Positions 53,570 through 64,000 of a DNA stretch of 64,000 nucleotides are shown piece by piece. Origin of the DNA: Veronia nyctiphanis (GTDB taxonomy: Bacteria > Pseudomonadota > Gammaproteobacteria > Enterobacterales > Vibrionaceae); NCBI RefSeq assembly GCF_004116385.1, contig NZ_PEIB01000012.1:1-64000 (forward strand), in the 5' to 3' direction. The notes below the pieces were generated by a model, which was not told where the DNA came from, ran no database searches, and worked only from the letters and a program-made list of their open reading frames with translations. Both the position numbers and the translations under genes were made by a program. Each line of letters starts with the position of its first letter. The stretch's first letter is position 1.

Positions 53570-55524
53570 GTGGGCTTTTTTTTGAACATCAGATCTGTCA
53601 CTCAAATTTTTCATACACTTATCATTACCTCACTGGTTTTGCTAGTTGCAGGGTGTGAGTGGGACTATGACGACCGCACCCAATTGGAAAAAATTCGCGA
53701 TCGCGGTGTACTTCGTGTTGGCACTCTGAACAATCAACTCTCTTACTATATTGACCGTGACGGCCCTACAGGCCTTGATTTCGAACTCGCACAGCGCTTT
53801 GCAGACAGTCTTGGACTGAAGCTCGAAATGCAGCCCGCCTACACCCTATCAGGATTATTTCCGGCACTTGAACGCGGCGATGTTGACATTATCGCCGCTG
53901 GTTTGACCGTGACCAAAGACAGAATGAATACGTTCAGACCCGGCCCGTCCTACTACTCAGTCAGTCAGCAACTGGTGTATAAAAACGGTCATTGGCACCC
54001 CAAAAAAGTCAAAGATCTCATCAGGGAAGACTCAAATATCGTCGTTGTCGACAGCTCAAGCCATGAGCTAACACTCCAGACGTTGAAAGGCGAATATCCT
54101 GATCTGAAATGGGACAGCGTGGCAGACACGGACGATGATGAGCTTCTGAAGAAAATAGCTTCCGGTGAAATCGACTTTACGATAGCAGATTCTGTCGACA
54201 TCGCATTAATCCAGCGCACGCACCCGAATATCGCCGTAGCACTTGAACTCTCAGAAGATGAACCCATTGCATGGTTTATGAAAAAGCAGGCTGACGATAG
54301 CCTCTATGCACTGATGATTGAGTTTTTCGGAAAAATCAAAAAAAGCGGTGAGCTTGCCCGACTTGAAGAGAAATACTTTGGTCACGTTAACAACTTCGAC
54401 TTTGTCGATACCCGAGCATTTTTACGCGCTATCGAGAAGAAGCTGCCAAAATGGGAGCCTCTTTTCAAAAAATATTCGGGTGAGTTTGACTGGCGATTAC
54501 TTGCTGCCCTTGCGTATCAAGAGTCTCACTGGAACCCCCGCGCCGTCTCTCCAACAGGTGTGAGAGGATGATGATGTTAACTAAGCCGACGGCAAAAGAT
54601 GTTGGCGTTAAGAATCGACTCGATCCTGAGCAGAGTATTCGCGGTGGCTCTGCATACCTTGGCAAGATGATGCGACGAATACCCGACAGCGTGAACGAAA
54701 ACGAACGCATTTGGTTCGCTCTCGCCTCGTACAACGTGGGTTTTGGTCACTTAATGGATGCCAGAAGACTCACCACCAGCCAAGGTGGTGATCCTAATTC
54801 ATGGCGTGATGTGAAAAAGCGCCTGCCAATGCTCGCCGAACGTAAGTATTACACCAAGACGCGTTACGGATTCGCACGTGGTTATGAAACCCTCAGCTAT
54901 GTTGAGAATATTCGACGTTACTATCAGAGTATCAGCGGTTACGAGCAATCTAAGCTCGCTGAAGCAGGTCAGCCTGTTTCGAGTGGCGACTTGGATGGAT
55001 TGAAGACAATTAACGTACCGACGACTGATATCGTGACCAAAACTGACTCTGATGATGCGAAACCTGTCATACCAGCCAGTAAACCGAAAGAAGAGAAAGT
55101 GGCAGCGACAAAACCGGTGAAAACGCCCACGCCAGCAGCAGGTAAGGTGAAAGAAAAAACAAATGACGTCAAGACCAAGAACGTCAATGCTAGCAGCACC
55201 AAGAAAGAAACCAAAAAAGAGCCAGCCAAAGTTCAGTCGCCTTCATCAGCTAAAAAGCAGACTGAAAAGGCTCAAGACAGCGAGAAAAAGTCAAATGATG
55301 AAACTATAACACCGCCTAAAGAAGCAGAATCAACCGCTCCAAGCAAAGCAGACAACAAGCAAACAGACACGATAAAGAAAGAAGAGAAGGAAAAGAGCAG
55401 CCAAAAACCAACGGCAAGACAAGCAACAGGAAATAACAGTACCTATAAGAATGCACCGTCGAAATCGCCATTAATTAATAATAAAAAGGTGGAAGAATCC
55501 ACACCGCCGATTCCTGGCAAGTAA
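53570..55524 (+). CDS. mltF: MltF, membrane-bound lytic transglycosylase F (frameshifted)
   Basis: Lipoprotein (lipobox LVAGC) with a solute-binding-protein-like N-terminal domain (RGVLRVGTLNNQLSYY, about 40-265) and a GEWL-type lytic transglycosylase domain with the catalytic glutamate in AYQESHW. The frame breaks at about 54567: SPTGVRG should continue MMMLTKPTAKDVG; one base restored gives 651 residues. E. coli MltF has 518; the excess is a low-complexity tail rich in lysine, threonine, serine and proline after about residue 490. The GTG at 53570 is the longest start; a TTG at 53582 is possible. Usual neighbour of purL and tadA. Confidence 0.9.
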
Positions 55525-55593
55525 TTATCTGCTCAATGTCATCATTCAGTCATACGAAGACGTTATCAATATGACGTATTATTAAAACCACGA

Positions 55594-55614
55594 TGGGGCT
55601 AAGTTGGCCCCGCT
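55594..55614 (+). terminator. Hairpin after mltF, possible weak terminator
   Basis: TGGGGC / GCCCC stem with loop TAAGTTG, followed by GCTTGT rather than a T run. It separates mltF from the small gene at 55636. Confidence 0.35.
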
Positions 55615-55635
55615 TGTCAGAATGGAATTTGAAAT

Positions 55636-55797
55636 ATGTTTTCACAAAGAAGCAAGTCAAGATCCAGCTTTAACCGCAGTTCAATGATGGCGGCTAATCG
55701 CCGTAAAAGAATGCGTGCAAACATGCACAAAAAGGTACTCTGGCGTCAACGTACGTTCTCACTTCGAGAATTCGCAATGCTGGAAGATAATCACTAA
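55636..55797 (+). CDS. Small arginine-rich protein, 53 residues
   Basis: An unrecognised short frame from ATG 55636 to TAA 55797. The product has ten arginines and four lysines against three acidic residues, with a serine-rich N-terminal third (FSQRSKSRSSFNRSS), a basic core (NRRKRMRANMHKKV) and a C-terminal FSLREFAMLEDNH. Such a composition fits an RNA- or ribosome-binding peptide, but no function can be assigned. The ribosome site is weak (GGA nine bases upstream). It fills the gap between mltF and tadA exactly, ending three bases before the tadA stop on the other strand, and is otherwise free of overlap. Confidence 0.6.
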   Translation: MFSQRSKSRSSFNRSSMMAANRRKRMRANMHKKVLWRQRTFSLREFAMLEDNH

Positions 55798-55800
55798 CAA

Positions 55801-56322
<522 letters not shown>

Positions 56323-56334
56323 TTAGATTACCTA

Positions 56335-57239
56335 CTAAATTGAAACGGCGGGGAGTATATCACTTTCTAACTGATTTAATCGTTGAGCAAAAAAATCCAC
56401 CAGCGTCCTTACCCTTCTCGGTTGAAGGCGGCGATGCGGAAACAACGCCCATATTCCCTCTTCATCGTCCTGATAAGAGTGTAATACCTGCACTAATTCC
56501 CCCGCTCTCAACGCATGGTTAACGTAATAATCGGGTAGCTGAATGATCCCTATCCCCTTCTTCGCTGCATTACAGAGTGCAGGCCCACTGTTACAGCGGA
56601 GCTACCGGAAACACGGACATTTCGTTCTGTGCCATTTTCCCGGAAGCGCCAATACTCACGATAGCCGCAAAGGCAATTGTGATGTTCCAACTCTGAAAGG
56701 GTATGCGGTGTGCCGCGTTCGGTCAGATAAATAGGCGATGCACAGGCAATCATTTTCCTTGTCGCTAATTTTTTGGCAATTAACGACGAATCCGCAAGGC
56801 GTCCGAGCCTAACAGCCAAATCACATCCGGTCTCAACCAAATCAAGTGGCTTATCGGATAACACCACTTCAACGTTCACATCCTGATACTGAGCCATAAA
56901 CTCAATGACTAACGGCATAATGACTTGCTCTCCGTAGGTCACAGGTGCAGTCAGTTTTATCGTCCCTTTCGGCATTTCGCGAAGATCAGTCAGCGCGGTT
57001 TCGGCGTCTTTCAACCCCTCAACCAGCACACGGCAATGTTGATAGTAGACTTTTCCCTCCGCGGTTAACGACACACTGCGTGTTGTTCGGAGAAAGAGCC
57101 TTGCCCCAAGACGTTCTTCCAGAATACTGATTTGCCTGCTGACATGTGCCGTTGAAGCACTGACCCGCTCAGATGCTTTGGTAAAACTGCCCGTTTCTGC
57201 CACAGCTACAAATTCATTAATGCCTTGCCACGTAACCAT
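56335..57239 (-). CDS. LysR-family transcriptional regulator (frameshifted)
   Basis: LysR-type regulator with an N-terminal winged helix-turn-helix (NEFVAVAETGSFTKASERVSAS and VSRQISILEERLGARLF) and a substrate-binding domain. The frame breaks near 56591: RVSGSSAV should continue NSGPALCNAAKKGIGIIQLPDYYVN; one base restored gives 301 residues ending LESDILPAVSI, the usual LysR length. It is divergent from frmA-fghA, so it probably controls those genes, perhaps in response to formaldehyde or a thiol adduct (inference from context). Its AGAGG ribosome site lies within the small inverted repeat TTACCT-CT-AGGTAA. Confidence 0.85.
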
Positions 57240-58551
<1,312 letters not shown>

Positions 58552-58604
58552 ACCATAGATATCCGGCGGGAGCAGCCGCTTCCGCCAGACACGAGAAAAA
58601 AGTT

Positions 58605-59450
58605 ATGAGTTTAGAAAGAATCAGCAGTAACCGTAGCTTTGGCGGTTGGCATAAGCAGTACGTTCACACATCTCGTACCCTCCACTGTGACATGCGCTTT
58701 GCTATATACCTCCCACCGCAAGCCTCTGAAACCAACAAAGTACCCGTCCTTTATTACCTCTCTGGTCTCACTTGCACCGACGAAAATGTGATGCAAAAAG
58801 GTGGCGCGCAGCGTCTTGCTGCAGAGCTGGGCATTGCCATTGTCGCGCCGGATACCAGCCCACGTGGTGACAGTATTCCAGATGATCCTGAGGGAGCGTA
58901 TGATTTTGGTATCGGCGCAGGGTTTTATCTCAATGCGACAGAAGCGCCATGGAACCGCTTCTACCATATGTACGACTATGTCGTAAAAGAGCTTCCAGTT
59001 GTTATTGAAGCACACTTCCCGGTCAGTCACGTGAAGGCGATTACTGGGCACAGTATGGGCGGCCACGGAGCCTTGACTATTGCACTTAAAAATCCGGAAG
59101 CCTACACATCCGCATCCGCTTTCGCGCCCATTGTGAACCCAATTAATGTTCCTTGGGGACAGAAAGCTTTTGCCAATTACCTTGGCGAAGACAAAGAAAG
59201 TTGGAAAGAATATGATAGCTGCGAGCTGATCAAACAAGCCAAACAACATGTGCCCATGCTTATCGATCAGGGGGATGCTGATTCATTCCTTGAAGAGCAG
59301 TTAAAACCTGAGCTTTTGCAAGCAGCCGCAGAAGAAGCTAGCTATCCGGTCGACTTGAGAATACAACCGGGATATGACCATAGTTATTACTTCATCTCCA
59401 GCTTTATTGATGACCATATTAGGTTCCATGCTAAACACCTACTGGCCTGA
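58605..59450 (+). CDS. fghA: S-formylglutathione hydrolase
   Basis: 281-residue esterase-D type alpha/beta hydrolase that splits S-formylglutathione to formate and glutathione, the step after FrmA. The nucleophile elbow GHSMGGHGA and oxyanion segment [14 protein letters not shown] are present; the catalytic histidine is in PGYDHSYYF. Co-transcription with frmA is expected from spacing. Confidence 0.96.
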   Translation: MSLERISSNRSFGGWHKQYVHTSRTLHCDMRFAIYLPPQASETNKVPVLYYLSGLTCTDENVMQKGGAQRLAAELGIAIVAPDTSPRGDSIPDDPEGAYDFGIGAGFYLNATEAPWNRFYHMYDYVVKELPVVIEAHFPVSHVKAITGHSMGGHGALTIALKNPEAYTSASAFAPIVNPINVPWGQKAFANYLGEDKESWKEYDSCELIKQAKQHVPMLIDQGDADSFLEEQLKPELLQAAAEEASYPVDLRIQPGYDHSYYFISSFIDDHIRFHAKHLLA

Positions 59451-59481
59451 TAGAAAAGTTACTTCAATAACAGCATTGATC

Positions 59482-59516
59482 ACAAAAAAGCGGCCTTACA
59501 ACGGCAGCTTTTTTTG
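59482..59516. terminator. Bidirectional terminator fghA/cytochrome b561
   Basis: AAAAAAGC-G-GCC / GGC-A-GCTTTTTTT around loop TTACAAC, with one mismatch, between converging genes. Confidence 0.85.
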
Positions 59517-59528
59517 TTGAGTGAAACG

Positions 59529-60038
59529 CTAGTCTTTCCAGACAGGCACCATAGAGCGCCACACGCCATCTTTCAGTAAGCGATGATAAATTGCAGCCGC
59601 AATGTGGATGGCGACTAACAAATACGCCGATGTTACTGATACTTCATGAATTGCTACCACACCTTGGATAAGAAGCCCCTCTTTCAATCCCTGTGAAAAC
59701 AGAACACCAATACCCATTCCACTTATTGCGATCAAAGTAAGGCTTGCATACATACCATAGTGGAGGCCTTGAGCAGCCAGTTGTTGCCAGTGAGGAGTAT
59801 CTTCCGGTAAAGAAGATATTTGGGTTTTCTTCATATAAACAAAACGGACTACAAGCAACACAAAGAATAGCGCAGCAAATACCATTTCAAACACCAGCAG
59901 CGCTCGGTCTTCCAACTGACTGAGGTTATCTACCTGCTTTATCACGCCATACAAAAACAAGGCAACAAATCCCCAGTGCAGGCACTTAGCAAAGGGACTA
60001 TAGTTTTTATTATTTTTACTCTCCTCGGCCTTCGACAT
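59529..60038 (-). CDS. Cytochrome b561 family protein
   Basis: 169-residue four-helix membrane protein of the bacterial cytochrome b561 (YodB/CybB) family, carrying two b hemes and moving electrons between quinol and an acceptor such as superoxide. Candidate heme histidines: CLHWGF, GLHYGMY, AIHEVS and AIHIAAAIYH. ATG 60038 has AAGGA six bases before it; ATG 60044 would sit on top of that site, so I choose 60038. It lies between the formaldehyde genes and guaBA and is not evidently linked to either. Confidence 0.88.
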   Translation of the reverse strand: MSKAEESKNNKNYSPFAKCLHWGFVALFLYGVIKQVDNLSQLEDRALLVFEMVFAALFFVLLVVRFVYMKKTQISSLPEDTPHWQQLAAQGLHYGMYASLTLIAISGMGIGVLFSQGLKEGLLIQGVVAIHEVSVTSAYLLVAIHIAAAIYHRLLKDGVWRSMVPVWKD

Positions 60039-60391
60039 CGTCATTCCTTTTCATGGTTATCAGTATGAATCAGTAAATAGCGGTTAGGTGATTGGATTTA
60101 ACGTAACAAAACGCGTTAAGTCTTCACTCTCTTAACTCTTTATTACTGCTGATTTCAGCTGATTCTTCAACGCACGAAACGTCTCATAAGTAAGAGCGCA
60201 CAGCTCATCCACCTTCTAGTAGAAAGAACTAAGGTCTGATGATTTCAAATACCAAAAATCTTTAATTCATGGCAAAAGGGTAAGAGAGTGAAACAAAAAA
60301 GCCGGACAGTTAACTGCCCGGCTATAGCGTTCTTTATTTTGATGAAGTTATTGGCCCTTATCATAAAGAACCAATGCAACTTCAGATAACC
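60039..60391. other. Intergenic region upstream of the cytochrome b561 gene
   Basis: Holds the b561 promoter region, a TTAACG / CGTTAA inverted repeat with ten-base spacer (60098-60119), the guaA terminator at its right part, and about 170 bases in which I see nothing. Confidence 0.45.
60294..60324 (-). terminator. Terminator of guaBA
   Basis: Minus-strand AGCCGGGCAG / CTGTCCGGCTTTTTTG, a strong stem with one mismatch and a T run, 68 bases past the guaA stop. Confidence 0.9.
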
Positions 60392-61969
60392 TTATTCCCA
60401 CTCAATCGTTGCAGGTGGCTTGCCTGAAATATCGTAAACCACACGGCTGATACCATCGATTTCATTGATGATACGGTTAGAGACCTTACCAAGGAAGTCG
60501 TATGGCAGGTGCGCCCAGTGCGCAGTCATGAAGTCGATAGTTTCAACAGCTCGCAGTGAAACAACCCAGTCATATTTACGGCCGTCACCCATCACGCCTA
60601 CAGAGCGAACAGGAAGGAAGACGGTAAACGCCTGAGAGACTTTGTTGTAAAGGTCAGCATTGTGAAGCTCTTCGATGAAAATAGCATCAGCACGACGAAG
60701 CAGGTCACAATAGTCTTTTTTCACTTCACCTAGAACACGCACGCCCAGACCAGGACCAGGGAATGGGTGACGGTAAAGCATGTTATAAGGCAGACCTAAC
60801 TCAAGGCCAATCTTACGTACTTCATCTTTAAACAGCTCTTTGAGTGGCTCAACGAGTCCCATTTCCATATCGTCTGGCAGACCGCCAACATTATGGTGAG
60901 ATTTAATCACATGCGCCTTACCGGTTTTTGACGCTGCCGATTCGATCACATCAGGATAGATGGTGCCCTGCGCCAGCCACTTTGCATTTTTCAGCTTCTT
61001 CGACTCTTCATCAAAGACGTCAACAAAAACATGACCAATTTTTTTACGCTTGGCTTCTGGGTCTGAAATACCTTCCAGCGCAGACAAGAATCGCTGCTCT
61101 GCGTCGACGTGAATGATGTTAAGACCAAAGTGGTCACCAAACATGTCCATGACTTGCTCAGCTTCATTGAGGCGTAATAGACCGTTATCGACGAATACAC
61201 AGGTCAGACGGTCGCCAATCGCGCGGTTAATGAGCATCGCAACAACCGATGAATCAACACCACCGGACAAACCGAGGATCACCTCATCGTCACCCACTTG
61301 CTCTTTGATACGCTCAACCGCGTTTTCAATGATTGACGCAGAGGTCCAAAGCTTCTCACAGCCACAGATATCAATGACGAAACGCTCCAGCATACGCAGG
61401 CCTTGGCGTGTATGCGTCACTTCTGGGTGGAATTGTACGCCATAGAAACGCTTCTCATCATTTGCCATCGCAGCGAACGGACAGGTATCCGTTGACGCCA
61501 CTGTGTGGAAGTCAGATGGGATTTCAACCACTTTGTCGCCATGGCTCATCCAGACATCCAGCAAAGCCTTGCCATCATCGGTCAGTGCATCTTCGATGCC
61601 TTCAAACAGACTACCCGGCTTATGAACAGTGACCTGCGCATAACCAAACTCACGCTCATCAGAGTCTGATACTTTTCCGCCCAGCTGCTCTGACATCGTT
61701 TGCATGCCATAGCAAACACCCAAGACAGGTACACCCGCTGTGAAAACATATTCTGGCGCACGTGGCGAGTTATCTTCAGTTACACTTTCAGGGCCGCCCG
61801 AGAGAATAATACCGTTGGGATTAAAGTCGCGGATATCCTGCTCATCAACATCCCAGCTCCAGAGTTCACAATAAACACCAATTTCTCGAATACGACGTGC
61901 AATAAGTTGCGTGTACTGGGAGCCAAAATCGAGGATTAGAATTCGTTGATCGTGAATATTTTTGGTCAT
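60392..61969 (-). CDS. guaA: GuaA, GMP synthase (glutamine-hydrolysing)
   Basis: 525-residue enzyme converting XMP to GMP; exactly the E. coli length. The class I glutaminase domain has its cysteine in GVCYGMQ and histidine in HPEVTH; the ATP pyrophosphatase loop is LSGGVDSSV; the dimerisation domain ends [11 protein letters not shown] 61969 is chosen over an in-frame TTG at 61984. It lies 77 bases after guaB. Confidence 0.97.
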   Translation of the reverse strand: MTKNIHDQRILILDFGSQYTQLIARRIREIGVYCELWSWDVDEQDIRDFNPNGIILSGGPESVTEDNSPRAPEYVFTAGVPVLGVCYGMQTMSEQLGGKVSDSDEREFGYAQVTVHKPGSLFEGIEDALTDDGKALLDVWMSHGDKVVEIPSDFHTVASTDTCPFAAMANDEKRFYGVQFHPEVTHTRQGLRMLERFVIDICGCEKLWTSASIIENAVERIKEQVGDDEVILGLSGGVDSSVVAMLINRAIGDRLTCVFVDNGLLRLNEAEQVMDMFGDHFGLNIIHVDAEQRFLSALEGISDPEAKRKKIGHVFVDVFDEESKKLKNAKWLAQGTIYPDVIESAASKTGKAHVIKSHHNVGGLPDDMEMGLVEPLKELFKDEVRKIGLELGLPYNMLYRHPFPGPGLGVRVLGEVKKDYCDLLRRADAIFIEELHNADLYNKVSQAFTVFLPVRSVGVMGDGRKYDWVVSLRAVETIDFMTAHWAHLPYDFLGKVSNRIINEIDGISRVVYDISGKPPATIEWE

Positions 61970-62046
61970 TTCTGCGGTTCTCAATGTAAGAATTGATAAA
62001 GAGGCGCAGTCGCTGCGCCCCTTGAAATAAGGTGTCAGGCTGGTGT

Positions 62047-63513
62047 TTATTGACCTAGACGGTAGTTAGGCGCTTCTTTGGTGATGGTCACATCATGAGC
62101 GTGAGATTCACTCATGCCAGCACCTGTGATACGTACAAACTGCGCTTTGGTACGAAGGTCTTCAATTGTCGCCGAGCCAGTCAGGCCCATACATGAGCGT
62201 AAACCGCCCATTTGTTGGTGAACAATCTCTTTCAGACGGCCTTTGTAAGCAACGCGGCCTTCGATACCTTCTGGCACCAACTTGTCAGCAGCGTTATCAC
62301 TCTGGAAGTAACGGTCAGAAGAGCCTTTTGACATTGCACCCAGTGAACCCATGCCACGGTATGATTTGTATGCGCGGCCTTGATACAGCTCAACTTCGCC
62401 CGGAGATTCTTCCGTACCAGCAAACATTGACCCAACCATCACGCATGATGCGCCAGCAGCAATGGCTTTTGCCATGTCACCTGAGAAGCGAATACCACCA
62501 TCAGCAATAACTGGAATATCGTATTCGTTAGCAACTGCAGCTGCATCAGAAATAGCAGTGATTTGCGGGACACCCACGCCAGTAACGATACGGGTTGTAC
62601 AAATTGAGCCGGGGCCAATACCGACTTTAACCGCATCAACACCTGCTTCAATCAGCGCACGGGCACCTTCAGCCGTTGCCACGTTACCACCGATGATCTG
62701 CAGGTCAGGGAAGGCCTCACGGGTCTCGCGTAGACGTTGCAGAACACCTTCTGAATGACCATGAGATGAATCGACAAGCAGGACATCAACACCTGCTTCA
62801 ACCAAGGCTTTTACACGCTCCTCGTTACCTGCACCCGCACCAATCGCAGCACCGACACGCAGACGACCTAGTTCGTCTTTACACGCGTTCGGCTTGCGCT
62901 CTGCTTTCTGGAAATCTTTCGCAGTAATCATACCGCTAAGGTGATGGTCAGAATTTACAACAAGGATCTTTTCAACACGGTGCTTTTGCATCAGTTGTTG
63001 TACTTCTGCATGGCTTGCGCCTTCCTGAACCGTTGCCAGACGATCTTTCGACGTCATCACTTCTTCAACTGACTTGTTCAAGTCTGTTTCAAATCGCACG
63101 TCGCGACCGGTAATAATGCCCACCAGCTCGTTCGCTGATGTCACCACAGGGAAACCTGCAAAACCATGCTTTTCAGTCAGTGCCTTTACATCGTGAATTG
63201 TCTGGTCAGGTGTCACTGTAACCGGGTTTGAAACAACGCCCGCTTCGAAAATTTTAACCAGTCGAACTTGTTCAGCCTGTTGCTCGATTGACATGTTTTT
63301 ATGGATAAAGCCAATACCACCCTCTTGCGCCAGTGCGATCGCAAGTCGTGCTTCTGTCACTGTATCCATAGAGGCAGACAGCATCGGAATATTGAGCGTG
63401 ATATTTTTCGTAAGACGAGTGCGTAGCTCGGCAGTGTTCGGCAAAACAGTAGAGTGTGCAGGGACGAGCAGAACGTCGTCAAAGGTCAGAGCTTCTTTAG
63501 CTATACGTAACAT
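62047..63513 (-). CDS. guaB: GuaB, IMP dehydrogenase
   Basis: 488-residue first enzyme of guanine nucleotide synthesis; exactly the E. coli length. TIM barrel with the catalytic cysteine in [15 protein letters not shown], interrupted by a CBS pair (about 95-205), and the flap with the [13 protein letters not shown] segment. It heads guaB-guaA. Confidence 0.97.
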   Translation of the reverse strand: MLRIAKEALTFDDVLLVPAHSTVLPNTAELRTRLTKNITLNIPMLSASMDTVTEARLAIALAQEGGIGFIHKNMSIEQQAEQVRLVKIFEAGVVSNPVTVTPDQTIHDVKALTEKHGFAGFPVVTSANELVGIITGRDVRFETDLNKSVEEVMTSKDRLATVQEGASHAEVQQLMQKHRVEKILVVNSDHHLSGMITAKDFQKAERKPNACKDELGRLRVGAAIGAGAGNEERVKALVEAGVDVLLVDSSHGHSEGVLQRLRETREAFPDLQIIGGNVATAEGARALIEAGVDAVKVGIGPGSICTTRIVTGVGVPQITAISDAAAVANEYDIPVIADGGIRFSGDMAKAIAAGASCVMVGSMFAGTEESPGEVELYQGRAYKSYRGMGSLGAMSKGSSDRYFQSDNAADKLVPEGIEGRVAYKGRLKEIVHQQMGGLRSCMGLTGSATIEDLRTKAQFVRITGAGMSESHAHDVTITKEAPNYRLGQ

Positions 63514-63566
63514 CGCAATATCTCACGCCAATAAGTTGTTTGAGGAGTCTAAAATATTGCCGCCGC

Positions 63567-63572
63567 ATTATA
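63567..63572 (-). promoter_or_regulatory. -10 element of the guaBA promoter
   Basis: Perfect TATAAT on the minus strand, 54 bases before guaB. The nearer PurR-like box lies immediately upstream, in the -10/-35 spacer. Confidence 0.6.
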
Positions 63573-63578
63573 CTCATG

Positions 63579-63594
63579 GCGCAAACGTTTGGCT
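63579..63594 (-). promoter_or_regulatory. PurR-like operator of guaBA, proximal
   Basis: GCGCAAACGTTTGGCT fits the PurR consensus at all but two positions. It overlaps the core promoter of guaB. Confidence 0.65.
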
Positions 63595-63604
63595 ATACAT
63601 TTTT

Positions 63605-63620
63605 ACGAAAACGTTTGGCA
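63605..63620 (-). promoter_or_regulatory. PurR-like operator of guaBA, distal
   Basis: ACGAAAACGTTTGGCA is a weaker match that shares the 11-base AAACGTTTGGC with the proximal box, 26 bases away. It also lies before xseA on the other strand. Confidence 0.5.
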
Positions 63621-63679
63621 TAAAAAATTCAGCTAAGTAACATGCATCTATCATACAGCAAATTTCGGTTTTTAGCCTC

Positions 63680-64000
63680 GTGAATACTGACAGTAACAGC
63701 CGCATATATACGGTTTCTCACCTCAATGCAGAAGTGCGCAGAGTCCTGGAAAATGAAATGGGTATTGTGTGGCTGGTTGGTGAAATCTCCAATCTGACCG
63801 TTCCCACTTCAGGTCACTGGTACTTCACTTTGAAGGATAGTCAGGCACAGGTTAAGTGTGCAATGTTTCGAGGGAATAACCGCCGTGTGACATTCAAGCC
63901 CGCCAACGGTAATCAGGTATTGGTGAGAGCCAGACTCTCGCTGTACGAGCCGCGGGGCGACTATCAGCTAATCATTGAAAGCATGCAACCGGAAGGTGAA
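63680..64000 (+). CDS. xseA: XseA, exonuclease VII large subunit (cut by window edge)
   Basis: The first 107 residues of the exonuclease VII large subunit, which degrades single-stranded DNA with XseB. The N-terminal OB-fold is clear: [40 protein letters not shown] and [20 protein letters not shown]. The start is GTG at 63680 with no strong ribosome site. It is divergent from guaB, the usual arrangement. The gene runs off the right end. Confidence 0.94.
   Translation, partial: MNTDSNSRIYTVSHLNAEVRRVLENEMGIVWLVGEISNLTVPTSGHWYFTLKDSQAQVKCAMFRGNNRRVTFKPANGNQVLVRARLSLYEPRGDYQLIIESMQPEGE

Overview
The window is an ordinary, gene-dense stretch of a gammaproteobacterial chromosome, most probably from the family Vibrionaceae. 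The clues are the sodium-type polar flagellar stator pair pomA-pomB beside xseB-ispA-dxs and thiI, the Crl sigma-S cofactor beside proBA, the RibBX-type hybrid in the riboflavin cluster, and protein sequences close to Escherichia coli but Vibrio-like. Base composition looks mid-range. A Grimontia/Enterovibrio-like genus is a guess that the sequence alone cannot settle. I saw no prophage, insertion sequence, CRISPR array, toxin-antitoxin pair or recognisable defence system.

Layout. 1-240: tRNA-Leu(CAG) and tRNA-Gln(TTG) with a terminator. 298-7981: ubiF on the minus strand, then miaB, phoH-ybeY-corC-lnt and a SYLF-domain lipoprotein on the plus strand. 8083-22550: a ybeL-type zinc-ribbon protein on the minus strand, then the long envelope/translation/lipoate series leuS-lptE-holA, rsfS-rlmH-mrdA-mrdB-rlpA, two tandem dacA copies, ybeD-lipB-lipA. 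22610-28851, minus strand: crl-proB-proA, frsA, and an NCS2 purine permease followed by gpt. 29277-33502: pepD and panE-yajL on plus, dinB on minus under a LexA box. 33581-36884, minus: pomA-pomB and thiI. 37109-40130, plus: xseB-ispA-dxs. 40193-47711, minus: glyA, nrdR-ribD-ribE-ribBX, ribH-nusB, thiL-pgpA. 48151-55797: a YitT-type membrane protein (plus), glnB and purL (minus), mltF and a 53-residue basic protein (plus). 55801-63513: tadA and a LysR regulator (minus), the formaldehyde-detoxifying pair frmA-fghA (plus), a cytochrome b561 and guaB-guaA (minus). The right edge cuts xseA.

Regulation. Purine control is the strongest theme. Near-perfect 16-bp PurR operators lie before the permease-gpt pair, glyA and purL, and two weaker tandem ones lie before guaBA, so uptake, salvage, one-carbon supply and de novo synthesis share one likely regulator. 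dinB has an exact LexA operator. Divergent transcription of a LysR gene from frmA-fghA suggests local control of formaldehyde detoxification.

Quality. Nine genes (phoH, corC, leuS, frsA, pepD, dxs, nusB, mltF, the LysR gene) carry eleven frame breaks. Each is repaired by adding back one base, and several hit genes a cell cannot lose (leuS, dxs). I read these as single-base deletion errors in the sequence rather than real pseudogenes. Coordinates of these genes below span the whole restored frame.

Points deserving a second look: the tandem dacA duplication, the missing nadD between holA and rsfS, the small arginine-rich protein after mltF, the lysine-rich tail on MltF, and an unexplained cluster of overlapping palindromes between glyA and the YitT gene.
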